From positions 868,001 through 932,000 of the forward strand of contig NC_082409.1 in the NCBI RefSeq assembly GCF_004011695.2: a stretch of 64,000 bases of DNA. The letters run 5' to 3'. Both the position numbers and the translations under genes were made by a program. Below the pieces are notes generated by a model that was not told the origin of the DNA, ran no database searches, and worked only from the letters and a program-made list of their open reading frames with translations. This DNA comes from Ascochyta rabiei. Lineage: Eukaryota > Ascomycota > Dothideomycetes > Pleosporales > Didymellaceae. Shown one piece after another: positions 37,450 to 49,038 of the stretch (positions within the stretch are counted from its first letter, which is position 1; every line of letters begins with the position of its first letter).

Positions 37450-40400
37450 TCTATAGTTAACTAGGCTTATCTGCTTAGAAATAAAAAAAGGTCTAACTTT
37501 AACGTGGTCTAGTTTTTTTGTTAGTCTTTGTGTGCAAAGGTTTTTTATAAGGAGATAGACTTTATCCCCCTCTTTTAGCTAAGGTGCTGTTTTTCTTTTC
37601 TGGTTAACATATAAGATTGCTTGTTCTTAAGCCTTACTAATGTTTTCTAGTGCCTTTTTGTGCACTTCCTTTAGTCTTGCTACTAAGGATATTACTAATT
37701 TAGTCTGAATTAGTGTGTCCAGACTTCTAGTAAAGAGATTTGGGTGTATCCTATAATTTAGGAAGAATAGTAATTCTCCTGTTGCTTCTAACAATTTGTT
37801 GTTGTATGCAATCTGTGCTATAGGTAACAGCAAAACCTAGTTGTCTTGCTGCTGGTTGCTGTATATCTGTAGGTATGTTTCTATAGTCTAATTTGTTCTT
37901 TTAGTCTGTCTATCTGTCTGTGGATGATAGGCTGTTGAAAGCTTCTTCTTGGTACTGATAGCTGCTAAGAGCGTAGTCTAGTAGTTTAACATGAAGAGCT
38001 TGTCTTAATTACTAATAATTAATTTAGGTATACTGTAATGCCTTATGTGTTAATCTAGGAACACTTGTATAAGCTGCTCTGCAGTATAACTATGTTAAAA
38101 CAGTATTATTTTGGCGTACTTAGTGAATCTGTTAACTATAACAAAGATTGAGTCGTAGTTGTACCTAGTAACAGGGTCTCTTAAGGTAGGTAGCTGTGTG
38201 ACAAAATCTATCGTGATGTTCGTCCATAGTGCGGTTGGCGGCTCTATTGCCTGCATTTCTCTGTATTTTGCGTGTGTGCTATGTTTATTTTGCTGGCAGT
38301 TAACACAATTCTTAATATATTTAGTAACCTTGTCCTTTATATTGCTAAACTTATAGTATTATTTAATAAGTTCTATTATGTATGTAATTCTAGGGTGTCT
38401 GTGTAACAGGTTATTGTAATAATTAGCAATAACTTTGTCCTGAAGTTCCTCTAGTACATCTGATGTGGTGCGCTGGTCGATTTCGATCCGCATCATGTTG
38501 TTAAGCTGCTGCAATGGTCCTAGTGATCTATCGTCGTTGATTCCTAGCACTACGAACTGGTTGATTGTTTTTTCTCTAATAAGGTTGTGTTGTTAACTAA
38601 GTACATTAGCTCTACTATTGTTCTTGCCTAGAGTGTATAGTATCCTGAATTTGTATTGTCTAAGCATCTCAGACTAACGTACTTAGCGTTAGTTTAAGAC
38701 TTTACTTGTAGTGAAGTATACCAGGTTCTTGTGGTTGGTATAGATAGTAAGTTCTAAGCAGCTTTCTGCGTATAGTTGCTAATGTTCTAGAGCTGAGACA
38801 ATTGTAAGCAATTCTTTGTTGTGCACATTGTAGCGTTCTTTTAGTTCTAAGAACTTGCGTGAGTAGTATGCGATAGGGTGCTATAGTCTATCCTTTTCTT
38901 GTGTGATACATGCGCCTAATGCGAGATCTAAGGTGTCAGTCTCTATACGTATTAGTTTGCTGCTATAAAATGTGATTAATATAGGAGGTGCGATATAGGC
39001 TTGCTTAAGTGCTTTAAACACATTATCTTGTTCTTTTCCCTACTTAAATAGTGTATCCTTCCGCGTGAGCTTTGTTAGCAGGATTGCGGTCTTAGAGTAG
39101 TCCTTAATAAAGCGTCAGTTAAAGTTAACAAATCCTAAGAATTCCTAGATCTGTTTAACCGTTTTTGGCGTCTGCTAAGTCTTAACTACTTCCACCTTTG
39201 TTAGACTAATCTTGACTCTGTGTCGTCCTACAATATACCCTAGGAATTTAACTTCCTCCTTGTGCTATTTGCACTTTTTAGGTTTAAGCTGTAGGTCTGC
39301 CTGCTTTAGGCATTCTAGCACTTCTGTAACGTGTTTTGTGTGCTCTTCTAGTGTCTTAGAGTACACTAGGATGTCGTCTAGGTATGCTACTACAGTTCTG
39401 TTAAGGTGTGCTCTTAGAATGTTGTTAATTAACTCCTGGCACGTAGCTGGTGCGTTTGTTAGACTAAACGGCATAACAAGGTACTTATAGAGTCTATATT
39501 GCGTCCTAAATACTGTCTTCTATTCTTTTCCTTTCTTTATGCGTATAAGGTTGTACGCGCCTTGTAGATCTAACGCTGTAAAGTACTAAGCTCCTGCTAG
39601 CTGGTCCTGCAACTCTGTGATGTTCGGGAGCAGGTAGCGGTTCTTAATAGTGATTTTATTGAGCTTCCTGAAGTCAATGCAAGGTTGTAGCTTGCCATCC
39701 TTCTTAGGAACAAATATGATTAGGTACCCTGCAGGTGATTCTAATCTTCTAATAAATCCCTTCTTAAGGTTCTCCTTAATGTACTTACAAAGTACTTTAA
39801 GTTCCTTTTCTAATAACTAGTATAGTAGCCTAAAAGTTAGTGTCTTTCCTTCCTGGAGCTTGATCTTATAATCCTAGGGTTTATGCTTAGGCAGGGCTTT
39901 TGCTGTAAGCTCTTCTCTAAATATCTCTGCGTACTGTTAGTAAACGTTAGAGATGGCAGGAGGTGCACTCTTCTCCTCCTTAACTCTTACTTTGTAATCT
40001 GTAGGTCTCTTAGTATCTGCAGAGTTAACTACTCTATCTTAGCGCGTCTTATGTGTCGAAGAGACATTGTTAATCTCTTTCTTATCTACCAGCTGCTGCG
40101 TGCGCTGCGTAGGCGTAGATGCATTAGTGCTGCATTTACAACCTTCTAATAAAAGTCTTTCTTATGCCTAGTCTATCTTTAGATTGTACTTTTATAACTA
40201 GGGAAGTCCTAGTATAATGTTGTGCGTGGCCTTTGCAAAGACGTCTAGGTTTATTTCCTTGTAGTGCCCCTGTATCTGTAGGGGTGCCGCTATCACTTCA
40301 AACATAATCAGCGGTTTGTCTGGCATTAATTCTCTATTAGCTACTTAGAGCAAATAAGCGTGTTTCTTACAATATAATCTAAGTCTAGCTTAGAACACTG

Positions 40401-42340
40401 TTGTCTGTAATATGTAGTTTGCTTGTGCTCCTAAGTCTAAGAGTACTAAAAAGACTACTCTATTTAGTTTAATAGGTAGTTTAATAAGGTGATTAGTCCT
40501 GATGCTATTAATAGATCGATCCCTAGGGCTCGTAGGCGCTGGCCTAAAAAAGTCTCCTTATTACCAAACCCTTTGTATTCCTTAGTAGTGCAGTGTTTCT
40601 TACAGTCTGCATTAAGACAGTTCTGCTAGTGTGCGTTGTAGCAACTTCTATTAACTACTAGCTACATTTGTATTGTGGCCTGTGGGTTATCTGTACCAGG
40701 AAAGTGTGCTTTCTAGCGCTTGTTAATAAGATAAAGTTCACACAGGTCATTGTGACACTAGTACCATTGGTTGCGACAGAGGCCTTATTGTGCTAGGAAC
40801 TATCCTGCACTAAGCTTCTTGTTATAGTAGATTATACATCTGTCTTTAGTGCATGCTATCTATATAAGGTTTCTGTGTTTTAGGTTTTAGTAATCTAGGA
40901 TATACTATAGTTGTGGGCTAATTAGTAGTAGTTCTTCTTTCTGTTTCCGCATACGTTCTAGGCTGAGCTGTGTTTCTCGCTTGCACTAAAGCTGGTCTTC
41001 AGCTTCTTCCAGGTCGTTAGTGAACTGTTCACCGTCGTCGATTTCCTTGCAGAATCAGTGAACGAGCTCTTGGAGTTCCGGCGTGAATTCTCCTGTTGGC
41101 GGTCCTACTATAGGGCTGACGAGTTCCTGACACATTTAGCAATAGGCTTCTTCGTCTTCGCGCTTTTGGCGCTGTCTCGCTAATTGCTCTTGTTTACGTG
41201 CCGCGTGGTATCGCTGGTTATTGTTGGAGTAGTATTCCGTTTCTTCGCCTGTCTAGGCGTCCTAGTAAGATGTTGCCACACGAATTGGAGGTACGATACA
41301 GTCGTCATCGTCCTCTAGACCAGACTCTAGGTCTTCCAGCAGTCGTCCTATATTATTAGTAAGAATTTCCTATTTACTAGCTTCTGTATCATTGTAATCA
41401 CAGGTAAGTACGTTTAACTGGCAGTGAACCTTGTTCATCTGGCAGTCCCTGGCAAAGTGGCCTAGTTTGCCACAGTTGTAGCAGTCCTTGCTGCCTCCTG
41501 ATTGCTTGCCCCCTTTTGTCTTCTCGTTCTATCGCTTAGGTGGTCCTTTAATAAGGTTTGAGAGGTCTATTACTTCTGGTCTAAAGTATCCACTCTAAGT
41601 GTTGCTGTAGATGCAGCAACCGGTGTTTAGCTAATTACAGCCTCCTTGTTGTTCTCAGTTTAGGTTGTTGCGCTACTAGTTCCTTAGTAGCTGCCTTTTA
41701 GTAGCAATGACGGTGGTACAAGCTTGTAGGTTGTCCTAGAGCTCCTGCTAGAGTTCGTAGAGGCGTACGTTGATGTTAATAGTAGTATTAATAAGCTTGT
41801 TAAGGGTCTTAGTGCTTACGCTGGTGCGCATAAGTTCTTCCTTAACCTTAGGCTTCAATCCTTGTCAAAACATGGTGGTCAGAGCAGTGTCGTCCCAGTC
41901 AGTGTTGGCAGCGAGCTGCTGAAACTCCGCGGCGTAGTCGGCGGCTGACTTGTCCTGCCTGATCCTCTAGATGTTGCAACAGGCAATATGTAGTTTGTTG
42001 GAGACTCTGAAGATTAGCTTAATCTTCTCTTTGAATAGGTTAAAGTCTCTTATCTATACATCTACATTGTCTAGGGCCTTACTAGCTTAGTACTGCTGCA
42101 CAAAGGGCTTAATCTAGGTAAACGCCTTGCCACGCATGTAGCTAGCTGCAAGGACTACTTGTTTAATCTTAGGAACCTTCTTACCTTAGAAGGTGAAGAA
42201 GAGGTCCTACTATATAAGCCAGTTATTAAGTTTGCTATAATCTCTGTAGTAGAGATTAGGCTTATTAACGTTTATAGTGCTAGTGGTAGCAGTTACGTCT
42301 ATATTAACGTTGCTAGACGTAGAGTTGCTAGGGGTAGCAC
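37450..42340 (-). pseudogene. gag-pol of the Ty3/gypsy element (broken)
   Basis: Minus-strand coding remnant. In order: a gag zinc knuckle CYNCGKLGHFARDC at 41483-41442; a protease-like LDLGAQANYI near 40420-40450, where the usual Ser/Thr of the active site has become Leu; reverse transcriptase with PFSLTNAPATCQELINNILR and YLDDILVYS (YLDD at 39384-39373); RNase H-like YYSRKFLELKERYNVHNKEL near 38830-38880; the integrase zinc-binding region ending NCVNCQQNK near 38300; and the integrase core ITIDFVTQLP near 38200. Many TAG/TAA stops interrupt it. It is nonfunctional and described only as remnants. Confidence 0.88.
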
Positions 42341-42376
42341 AGGATCTAATAGTACTTATCTTAGGGGTGTTTAAAA

Positions 42377-42863
42377 TGTTAAAGTTGTACTTTAGTTAAA
42401 GACCGTAAGCACTAATTCTATTAGTTCTTAGAGATAAGTACGGGTACTAGATTAGTAAGGGTTATTAACTAAGTAAAGCTTGTAAAGATAGGGTATAATA
42501 AATAGTACAGAGTAGACTATCTAGTTCAAGAGCAGGTTAAGATTCTAAAGACAAACTTAATTAATAAGGTTAAACACAAACTATAAGGGTTATATTCCTA
42601 TTAACTATATACTAATAAGATATATTACTTATTAATAAGTAACTAGAGTTAGTCTAATAAAATATATAAGGGTGCTTATAGACAAGCATATTGTATTATA
42701 CTTGTTAATAAGCAGTTACGTGTGTTATGCTTGTTAATAAGCAGTCACGTGACATCCCTATCTGTTCTGTCCTTCTCTACTGTTCGTTCCTTCAGGGCGG
42801 AGTCAGGGGTCTTGGTTGGCTGGTACTTATGTTTGTGCCGTGCCCTGGCACAGGATCGTAACA
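42377..42863 (-). repeat. LTR (5' LTR in element orientation)
   Basis: 487 bp with TGTTA...TAACA ends, partner of 36124-36610. It is more decayed over the left half (for example TTCTTAGAGATAAG against TTCTTGGGGATAAG in the partner), while the partner is more decayed elsewhere (TTTAGGGCGG against TTCAGGGCGG here). Confidence 0.93.
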
Positions 42864-42868
42864 CTTCG
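42864..42868. other. CTTCG target-site duplication, right copy
   Basis: Exact repeat of 36119-36123 on the far side of the second LTR. Read on the minus strand it belongs to the Phe-Glu codons of the split transposase. Confidence 0.9.
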
Positions 42869-43990
42869 AAGCCTTTAAGTATTAGCTTTTCTGTGAAGGT
42901 AGACACCTAGGCAGCCTAGAATAGATTAAAGAAGTTGCCCTTCTTTACAGGGACCTTCCTATAGCTATTTGTAGTGAACTAAGCAAGCTCCTTCTTGTAT
43001 GCTGTAGATAGAGGCTTAAAGTTAACTACATCTAGTGGCTGAGTTCTTTAAGTTAAGTAAGGGGGAAGGATACATATTAGAATCTGATTGTTATTACAGT
43101 ACCTAATAAAATTAAGCGTTAGGTGTAATCTGTAGCTATCTACTATTAAAAGCTAATAGGATCTCTGTGCTTTCTTCTTAGTGTAGCAATCAAACACTTG
43201 CTTAAGCTAGGCAAGGCTAACGTTGTTATTAGTCCAGCCAGTAGGGGTTGTAGTAAAGTAGACTAAGTGCTTTCCTGGCTCTATACTCTTAACCCAGCTT
43301 AATTGTACTACCTTTCCCTTGCCTAGATAGATAAGGCCTAGCGGCAACGCACTTCCATCAGCACAGGTACATGCCAGCACTAAAATCCACTCTCTATTAC
43401 TATCTTAAAGCGTTGCTTTAACCTCCCTCTTATCCCATCTGCGCTTACTAAACACCTGTTTTAATCTACCTACTACTCCTATTATAAAGCCCTTCTTATC
43501 CATATTGTATGTGTAGCAGCTCTTAACAGAGTATTTAGTAATCTTCTACTATAGAAGGTTAAAGTAGAGCTTATATTTAGTGTATAAGTTAGCTAAGTAA
43601 TAGGTAGTATCTATAGCGTTAGTCTATTGTAAGGTAAGCTTATTGTTGTAGTTATAGAGAAAGCGAGTAACCCAGCTATTAGAGACTAGATTTTAGGCCA
43701 TAGATAAAGCAAAATTCTATATTATATCTTATGTAGGTAGTAAACAACGCTTAGTAAGCACATCTATATGCTTTATTAGCTCTCTCTCTTGTTCTAGGTT
43801 AAGCTGTTGTTAATTAATGTCCTTAGTCTCCTGTAACGCCTGTACGCGTTAGTGTTAGCAGGACAGAGTTAAGCAATTAACGCTAAACTTGTTAGCAAAA
43901 TGCTAATATACAAGTTTTTCGCCTAGTTCTAGCGCATTAATTACTGTAAGCGCTTTGTTAATAGGTGCTATAGTTGTTAAGATATGACGC
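42869..43990 (-). pseudogene. Pogo transposase, N-terminal and DDE part (broken)
   Basis: Minus-strand remnant. The N-terminus keeps a helix-turn-helix-like IAPINKALTVINALELGEKL. The DDE_1 core is recognisable: CYTYNMDKKGFIIGVVGRLK (first Asp), ILVLACTCADGSALPLGLIY, GWTNNNVSLALKQVFDCYTK with a stop inside, LLIVDSYRLHLTLNFI (second Asp) and TQPLDVVNFKPLSTAYKKEL (third Asp). It ends VSTFTEKLILKGFE at the retroelement junction. Stops from C-to-T and G-to-A changes break it at many points. Nonfunctional. Confidence 0.85.
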
Positions 43991-44018
43991 GTCAAAGTAT
44001 GGCGTAGTTTAGATGAGT

Positions 44019-44059
44019 CGGGCGTTGCGCGACTCCGGGCGTTGCGCGCACGGACACGG
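44019..44059 (-). repeat. Right terminal inverted repeat (41 bp)
   Basis: Perfect reverse complement of 35186-35226. The TA duplication follows at 44060-44061. It is GC-rich directly next to the AT-rich body. Confidence 0.93.
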
Positions 44060-44061
44060 TA

Positions 44062-44720
44062 GTGTGTCATGTCCTGCATGCGCCTCTTTGATACAGGCCA
44101 CTGTCATGGGCCTTCATCTCCCCATGGATTCTCCGATGAGTCCCGCGACCCTGCGTACTAACTGTCTGCCGACTAACAATGCTCTGACTGACTTAGCGTT
44201 ATCTCTATCACGGTTAGGCTGCCCAAAAGTGTAAGCACGGCAGTATTAGGCCGCCACTGCCTTGCACCCTCTTCTAGCCAGCGAATGAAGCTTCCCTAAT
44301 ATCGCGCCCACTTCATACAGCGGGAGCTTTGCGGGGATCTGTCCATCTGCTACCTGCCCTGAGGTTTGCAAGGTCCGGTCCTATGGATGGCTTCGTAATG
44401 CTGAGTTTCCTGATGTGTGACCGAGGCTAGGTTCAACAATTCAACCTCGTGTAAGTGCCCCTTGTGAGCATGCTACTATAAGAACCTTCCGATCAGCTCT
44501 CTTCCTTGTCGATAGCAGGCCTCGGGAACGCTAGCTGAGGTCAAAGCACACGGCGGGTCTGCTCGCTTGGTTTTAACATCTGCTGTCTGCTCGCTTCTTG
44601 CTGGGCTGCAAAATTCCATCGTTGTGGTCTTCTCTTCAGTTTTCATCTTTGAATCTCGTCCGTTGCTTTTTTTTTTTCGGTTGCCATAACCTTCATCAGC
44701 TTCCTAAAACCATTTTCGCC
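44062..44720. other. Spacer between the transposon and the peroxidase gene
   Basis: About 660 nt of ordinary composition with no gene. It should hold the promoter of the WSC peroxidase; the pogo element lies only 660 nt from that start codon. A T-rich tract (TTGCTTTTTTTTTTTCGG) lies about 60 nt before the ATG. Confidence 0.5.
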
Positions 44721-47706
44721 ATGCTCGGGCTGACTCCGGCACTTGGTGCGCTTCTACTTGCTCTCCTCCAAAATGAGGCCACAGCAATACCAACATGGCC
44801 AGCCTCTACTGATGAGCTAGAAGATCTGCTGTACGTTAATTCCGGCTATCGAGCACGTGGCTTTGCGGCGCCTGTCATTCCATGTTCAAAAGGCTCGGGT
44901 GCAGATCGTAATTCGGCTGCCGAATGGATACGAACAGCTTTTCACGACATGGCTTCGGCAAGTATATCATCAGGATCGGGGGGAGTGGATGCATCGATTC
45001 TCTACGAACTTGCCAGTTTAGAGCACGCAGGGGCTGCCTTCCGAAACACTCTTGAGCGATACGCCCCATACTTCTCGAGTCGCACATCGCTCGCAGATCT
45101 CATTGCTGCAGGCGTCTACAGTGCTACAAGATCATGTGGTGGACCAGCAGTGCCTGTACGTGGCGGTCGTAAAGATGCCACAGCAGCAGGGCCGTCCGCA
45201 CAGGTACCTGATGCTGCCAACGCGATTGGTATCTTCAGAAATCAGTTCAACCGCATGGGCTTTGCGGGTGTCAACAACACGGAAATGATTCAACTAGTTG
45301 CATGTGGTCATACGCTTGGGGGTGTGCATGCAGCAGAACAACCCAACATCATCGACGCCGGACAATTTCCTAACGATTACGCTACCTTTGACACCTCGGT
45401 TGCTTCTTTCGACGGCAAGAACGTCGTAGAGTTTGTGTCTGGAAACACAAAGAATCCTATGGTAGTCGGGAAAGCATACAGAGCGGACAACAGGGGAAGG
45501 GACTCGGACCGTAGGATTTACAACTCCGATGGCAATATCACGGTTAAGGCTATGCAAGACCCCCAGAAGTTCAACAGCATGTGCAAGACCATTTTCCAGA
45601 AGATGATCGACACTGTACCAAAAGACGTGTCTCTTACTGAAGCGATCACGCCTTACGATGTGAAGCCGTACGACGTCCAGTTGACCCTACTGGACGGTGG
45701 TACTTCACTGGGGTTTACTGGCGAAGTACGAGTGAAGACCAACTCACGCTCTGTCACCAGAGTCCAGCTCATCTACAAGGATCGAACTGGCGCTGCATCC
45801 TCAATCCCAGTCGACACTTCTCTCAAAGGGACATCGTCTGGATTCGATGATGACTTCTCATTCTACAGCTTCTCGACAAGTCTCTCAGCTGAGACGTCAA
45901 TATCGTCCTTCAACGTTGTAGTGTCTTCAGCCGACGGTACGCAGGAGATATTCACCAACAACGACGACGGGTATGCTGTCAACGACAACGTCATCTTTCA
46001 GAATCCCCAAAGCTGTGCAGATAGCTCAGGAAAACTGACAATCGTCGCGGCTGTTCGCGACAGCAGCACACCTAGCGTACAGATCGTTGCAAAAGTGCCT
46101 CGTGCGAGTCCCACGCCCGTTCCCAGTCTTTCCACGGCTACTGTTGCTATGGCATATCAGTCAGCTGTTGGGCGCTACAAGCTATACTCTACAGACGGTT
46201 CTGCTTCTTCAGATAATGTAGTGATGCTCGGTATATTCGCTGGGAGTGCGTCCGACAACTACAAGGACATCAACAGTCTACCTACAGCGTGCAAGCCTCT
46301 CTCCACTGCGACGCCAACACCAACCCCAACTCCATCAGCCGCCCCACTCGACTTCCAGGGATGCTACACCGAGCCGACCGGTAGCCGTGCGCTAATTCCA
46401 GCTGAGCTGAAGGATGATGAGATGACTGTCGAGAAGTGTGCTGCTTTTTGCAATCCTTACAAGTTCTTCGGGCTCGAATACGGCAGGGAATGTTACTGTG
46501 GCAACGTGCAGAACGCAAATAGTATATCCACAACCGCTTCGGACTGCAACATGCCCTGTAACGGCGACTCAACCCAGACGTGTGGTGCTGGTCAGCGATT
46601 GAGCTTGTATAAAACCGTAGGTTGGTCACCACCGATTAACCCGGCAGTTGATGGATATGACTACTTTGGATGCTATAGTGAGACAGCACCGAACCGTGCC
46701 CTGTCAGACTCAAGTGTACATAGCGATAGCATGACTGTTGATATGTGTGCCGCTTCATGTCAGGGGTCTGCTTTCTTCGGTCTTGAATTTGGTCGCGAGT
46801 GCCGTAAGTTTTGACAACTCGTGGTTCAAAGAAATGGTTCACTAACGCTCACTAGACTGCGGTTCCAAGATCAACGAGGGAAGTACTCCTGAGCCCGAAG
46901 GTGACTGTTCCCTACTTTGTCCTGGCAATACCAAGACGTTATGTGGTTCAAGTCAGCGGCTCAACGTTTACAAGAACAAGATTCCACCCACCGCATCTTC
47001 AACCATTGCAACGCCTACACCAACGCCCACGTCTAGTAAGCCAACTATCTCCGGCTACACATATACAGGCTGCATCGTCGATACCCTTAATCCACGACCT
47101 CTCAGCGCAGACATGACTTCTTCATCGAGCAACAGCTACGCATACTGCGCCAACTATTGTACCGGATTCCCGTACTTCGGCGTCGAATACAGTAACGAGT
47201 GCTACTGCTCATGGGTCCTTCCTGTGGTGACTGAATCCACTCCAGACACAGACTGCAACATGCTGTGCGCAGGCACCTCAACTCAATACTGCGGCGGCCC
47301 CAACCGCGTCACAGTCTTCAAATCCAATGCCAACATTGCCGTCCCCGCCAACCCCACTATCCTTGGCTACGGCTACAAGGGCTGCTATACTGACGACGTA
47401 AACGCGCGTGTTCTCACCTCCTCTGTGCTTCGCGACGACGGAATGACTGTCGAACGCTGCGCCAGTGCGTGCGCTGGCAGTTACTACTTTGGCACACAGC
47501 ACGGGGATGAGTGTTACTGCGGCGAGAGCTTTGTGGGCGATACAAAGGTTGTGGACCAGGGTGAGTGCTCGATGAAGTGCAAAGGGGATGGAAAACAGTT
47601 CTGTGGTGCAAACGCTAGATTGAGTCTTTATGAGAGTATGGAACATGTCAATGGGACGGCGAGTGGCGAGGTTGAGATGGATGTTAATTATCGATTGATG
47701 CAGTGA
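44721..47706 (+). CDS. Secreted heme peroxidase fused to four WSC domains
   Basis: Extracellular or wall-associated protein joining a plant-type heme peroxidase domain to WSC carbohydrate-binding domains. Exons 44721-46803 and 46856-47706 (52-nt intron) encode 977 aa. A signal peptide opens it (MLGLTPALGALLLALLQNEA). The peroxidase part has distal Arg-His in RTAFHDMA (His75), GGVDASILYE, and proximal His197 in LVACGHTLGG. A middle region of about 240 residues has no domain I can name. A Thr-Pro linker precedes WSC 1 (FQGCYTEPTGSRAL...ECYCG), WSC 2, WSC 3 and WSC 4 (YKGCYTDDVNARVL...ECYCGE), each with Cys spaced as in the family. There is no GPI signal or membrane helix at the end. Domains are certain; the substrate is unknown. 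Confidence 0.93.
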
Positions 47707-48072
47707 GAGATGTGTCGTTGTGGCGGTTCAACGAACTCACCTTTCACGCTTTTTACGTTTTCGCTAGATGAATAGAGTATTGACAACACCCAAGCTTGTG
47801 TGTTGATAAAGGATCATGACTATGAATACGCAAGCCTTCAAATTTCGTATATTTTTTTCTAACCTGAGCATAGTTTGTATACTCAAAAAGTGATATAGTA
47901 GATGCAAACTGGCGAGGATAGATGTTATCGTTCGCTGTGCTGCAAAGAGAGTGGTCGAACCAGCAGAGCAGACGTCGGGTTGCCAAGATCGCGAACGCAC
48001 GGACCCAGCTCGACCTCACGTCCGTCGAAGCTCCAGGTGCCGGTTAAGGAACCCCACATCTACACCGCAACA
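47707..48072. other. Intergenic spacer
   Basis: 366 nt with no gene seen; it holds the 3' end of the peroxidase transcript and the NDUFS5 promoter. Confidence 0.5.
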
Positions 48073-49038
48073 ATGGCTTCAGGATACGGACTTGCTGGCG
48101 GTACGTATGCGTTACTATCCCTAGAGACTGAGGAGCGACTTTAGAGGCGGCGGAGCACCAGGAGCGGACGCAATGGCAGGATGAACCGGGACGACAACGA
48201 TGCGAGCACAGCGACAAGGGCACGACAGCGGCGACAACACTGGCAGCTTTTAGGCCAAAACATGGAGAGCGCGTGATCTGGGCATTTTTTTGCAATGTTT
48301 GTGGCAACCAATAGCACCAAGCTACCTTTTTGCGACCGCACGACGACGTAGGAACACTGGACTCCATGACGACACAGACTGTAGCATACACACCCGATAC
48401 ATACCGCCAGAACTACGGAGGGGATCTACCTGCAAGACCTCCACACCAACGTGAAAGCCATGAATCCGCCGACCGCCGACCTTCCACATCCGCTCCAGCG
48501 CACACTTACAACCCCCTCTAAAGCCGCTTCAAAGCTCCAACCACACATGTACACCTCTACAAAGACCTCTGCTGACCCTGCCATCAGGCCCCTCGCGCTG
48601 CTTCCCCTTCTGGCAAGAAGTTCTCGCCTGCTACGTGACCAACACAAACGCCGAGGACGACTCGGGCAAGGCCAAATGCGTGCCCGTGCTTGAGGACTAC
48701 TACGAGTGTCTGCACCACAAGAAGGAGGTGCGTCAAACCCACTCCCAGTCCCCCCCATCTCCACTCTGTCGAATTCGCACCTCTTTGAATCAGCTCCTCC
48801 CCAAGACAACGCGCTTCAATACACGGTCGAGATGCAGGTGCTAAAGGACTAACGCAATCAACGTCAGGCTGCCCGCACCCTCGCCCTCCAAGCCGCCTAC
48901 CGCAAAGCTGAAGCCAACATAAAGCGTGACGACGCGCCCTCGGCAGGTGAAATACGGAGACTGGGTGTGCTTGACGCTCCCTTGGAGGAGAAGAACATCA
49001 AGGCTTCCAAGTGGTTCCCGCACAAGGAGATCAACTAG
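48073..49038 (+). CDS. NADH:ubiquinone oxidoreductase 15-kDa subunit (NDUFS5-like)
   Basis: Accessory subunit of respiratory complex I on the intermembrane-space side. Exons 48073-48100, 48588-48727 and 48868-49038 encode 112 aa. It reads MASGYGLAGGPSRCFPFWQE and continues to EDYYECLHHKKEAARTLALQ. The twin CX9C motifs are intact: C14/C24 around FPFWQEVLA, and a second pair around VPVLEDYYE; they form the CHCH hairpin imported by the Mia40 route. Intron 1 is 487 nt, far longer than others here; intron 2 is 140 nt. All junctions are GT-AG with matching phases (G + GC makes Gly10). Confident in identity; the long first intron could hide an alternative exon. Confidence 0.92.

Larger units (their letters stand above)
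36124..42863 (-). mobile_element. Ty3/gypsy LTR retrotransposon, RIP-degraded
   Basis: Complete 6740-bp element in minus orientation: two 487-bp LTRs, a CTTCG target duplication, a polypurine tract beside the 3' LTR, and gag-PR-RT-RNaseH-integrase remnants in Ty3/gypsy order. Every reading frame is cut by stops, so it cannot move by itself. It sits inside the transposase gene of the pogo element, so it arrived later. I could not identify the primer-binding site. Confidence 0.93.
35186..44059 (-). mobile_element. Fot1/pogo-type DNA transposon, interrupted by an LTR retrotransposon
   Basis: Cut-and-paste element of the Tc1/mariner superfamily, pogo/Fot1 branch, with its transposase on the minus strand. 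It is bounded by 41-bp perfect terminal inverted repeats and a TA duplication. Without the nested 6.74-kb element and one target duplication it would be about 2.13 kb, close to Fot1 size. The transposase is broken by stops throughout, mostly TAG and TAA, as expected from RIP turning CAG and CAA into stops. The element is inactive. Boundaries are seen directly; the family comes from recognised transposase motifs. Confidence 0.9.
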
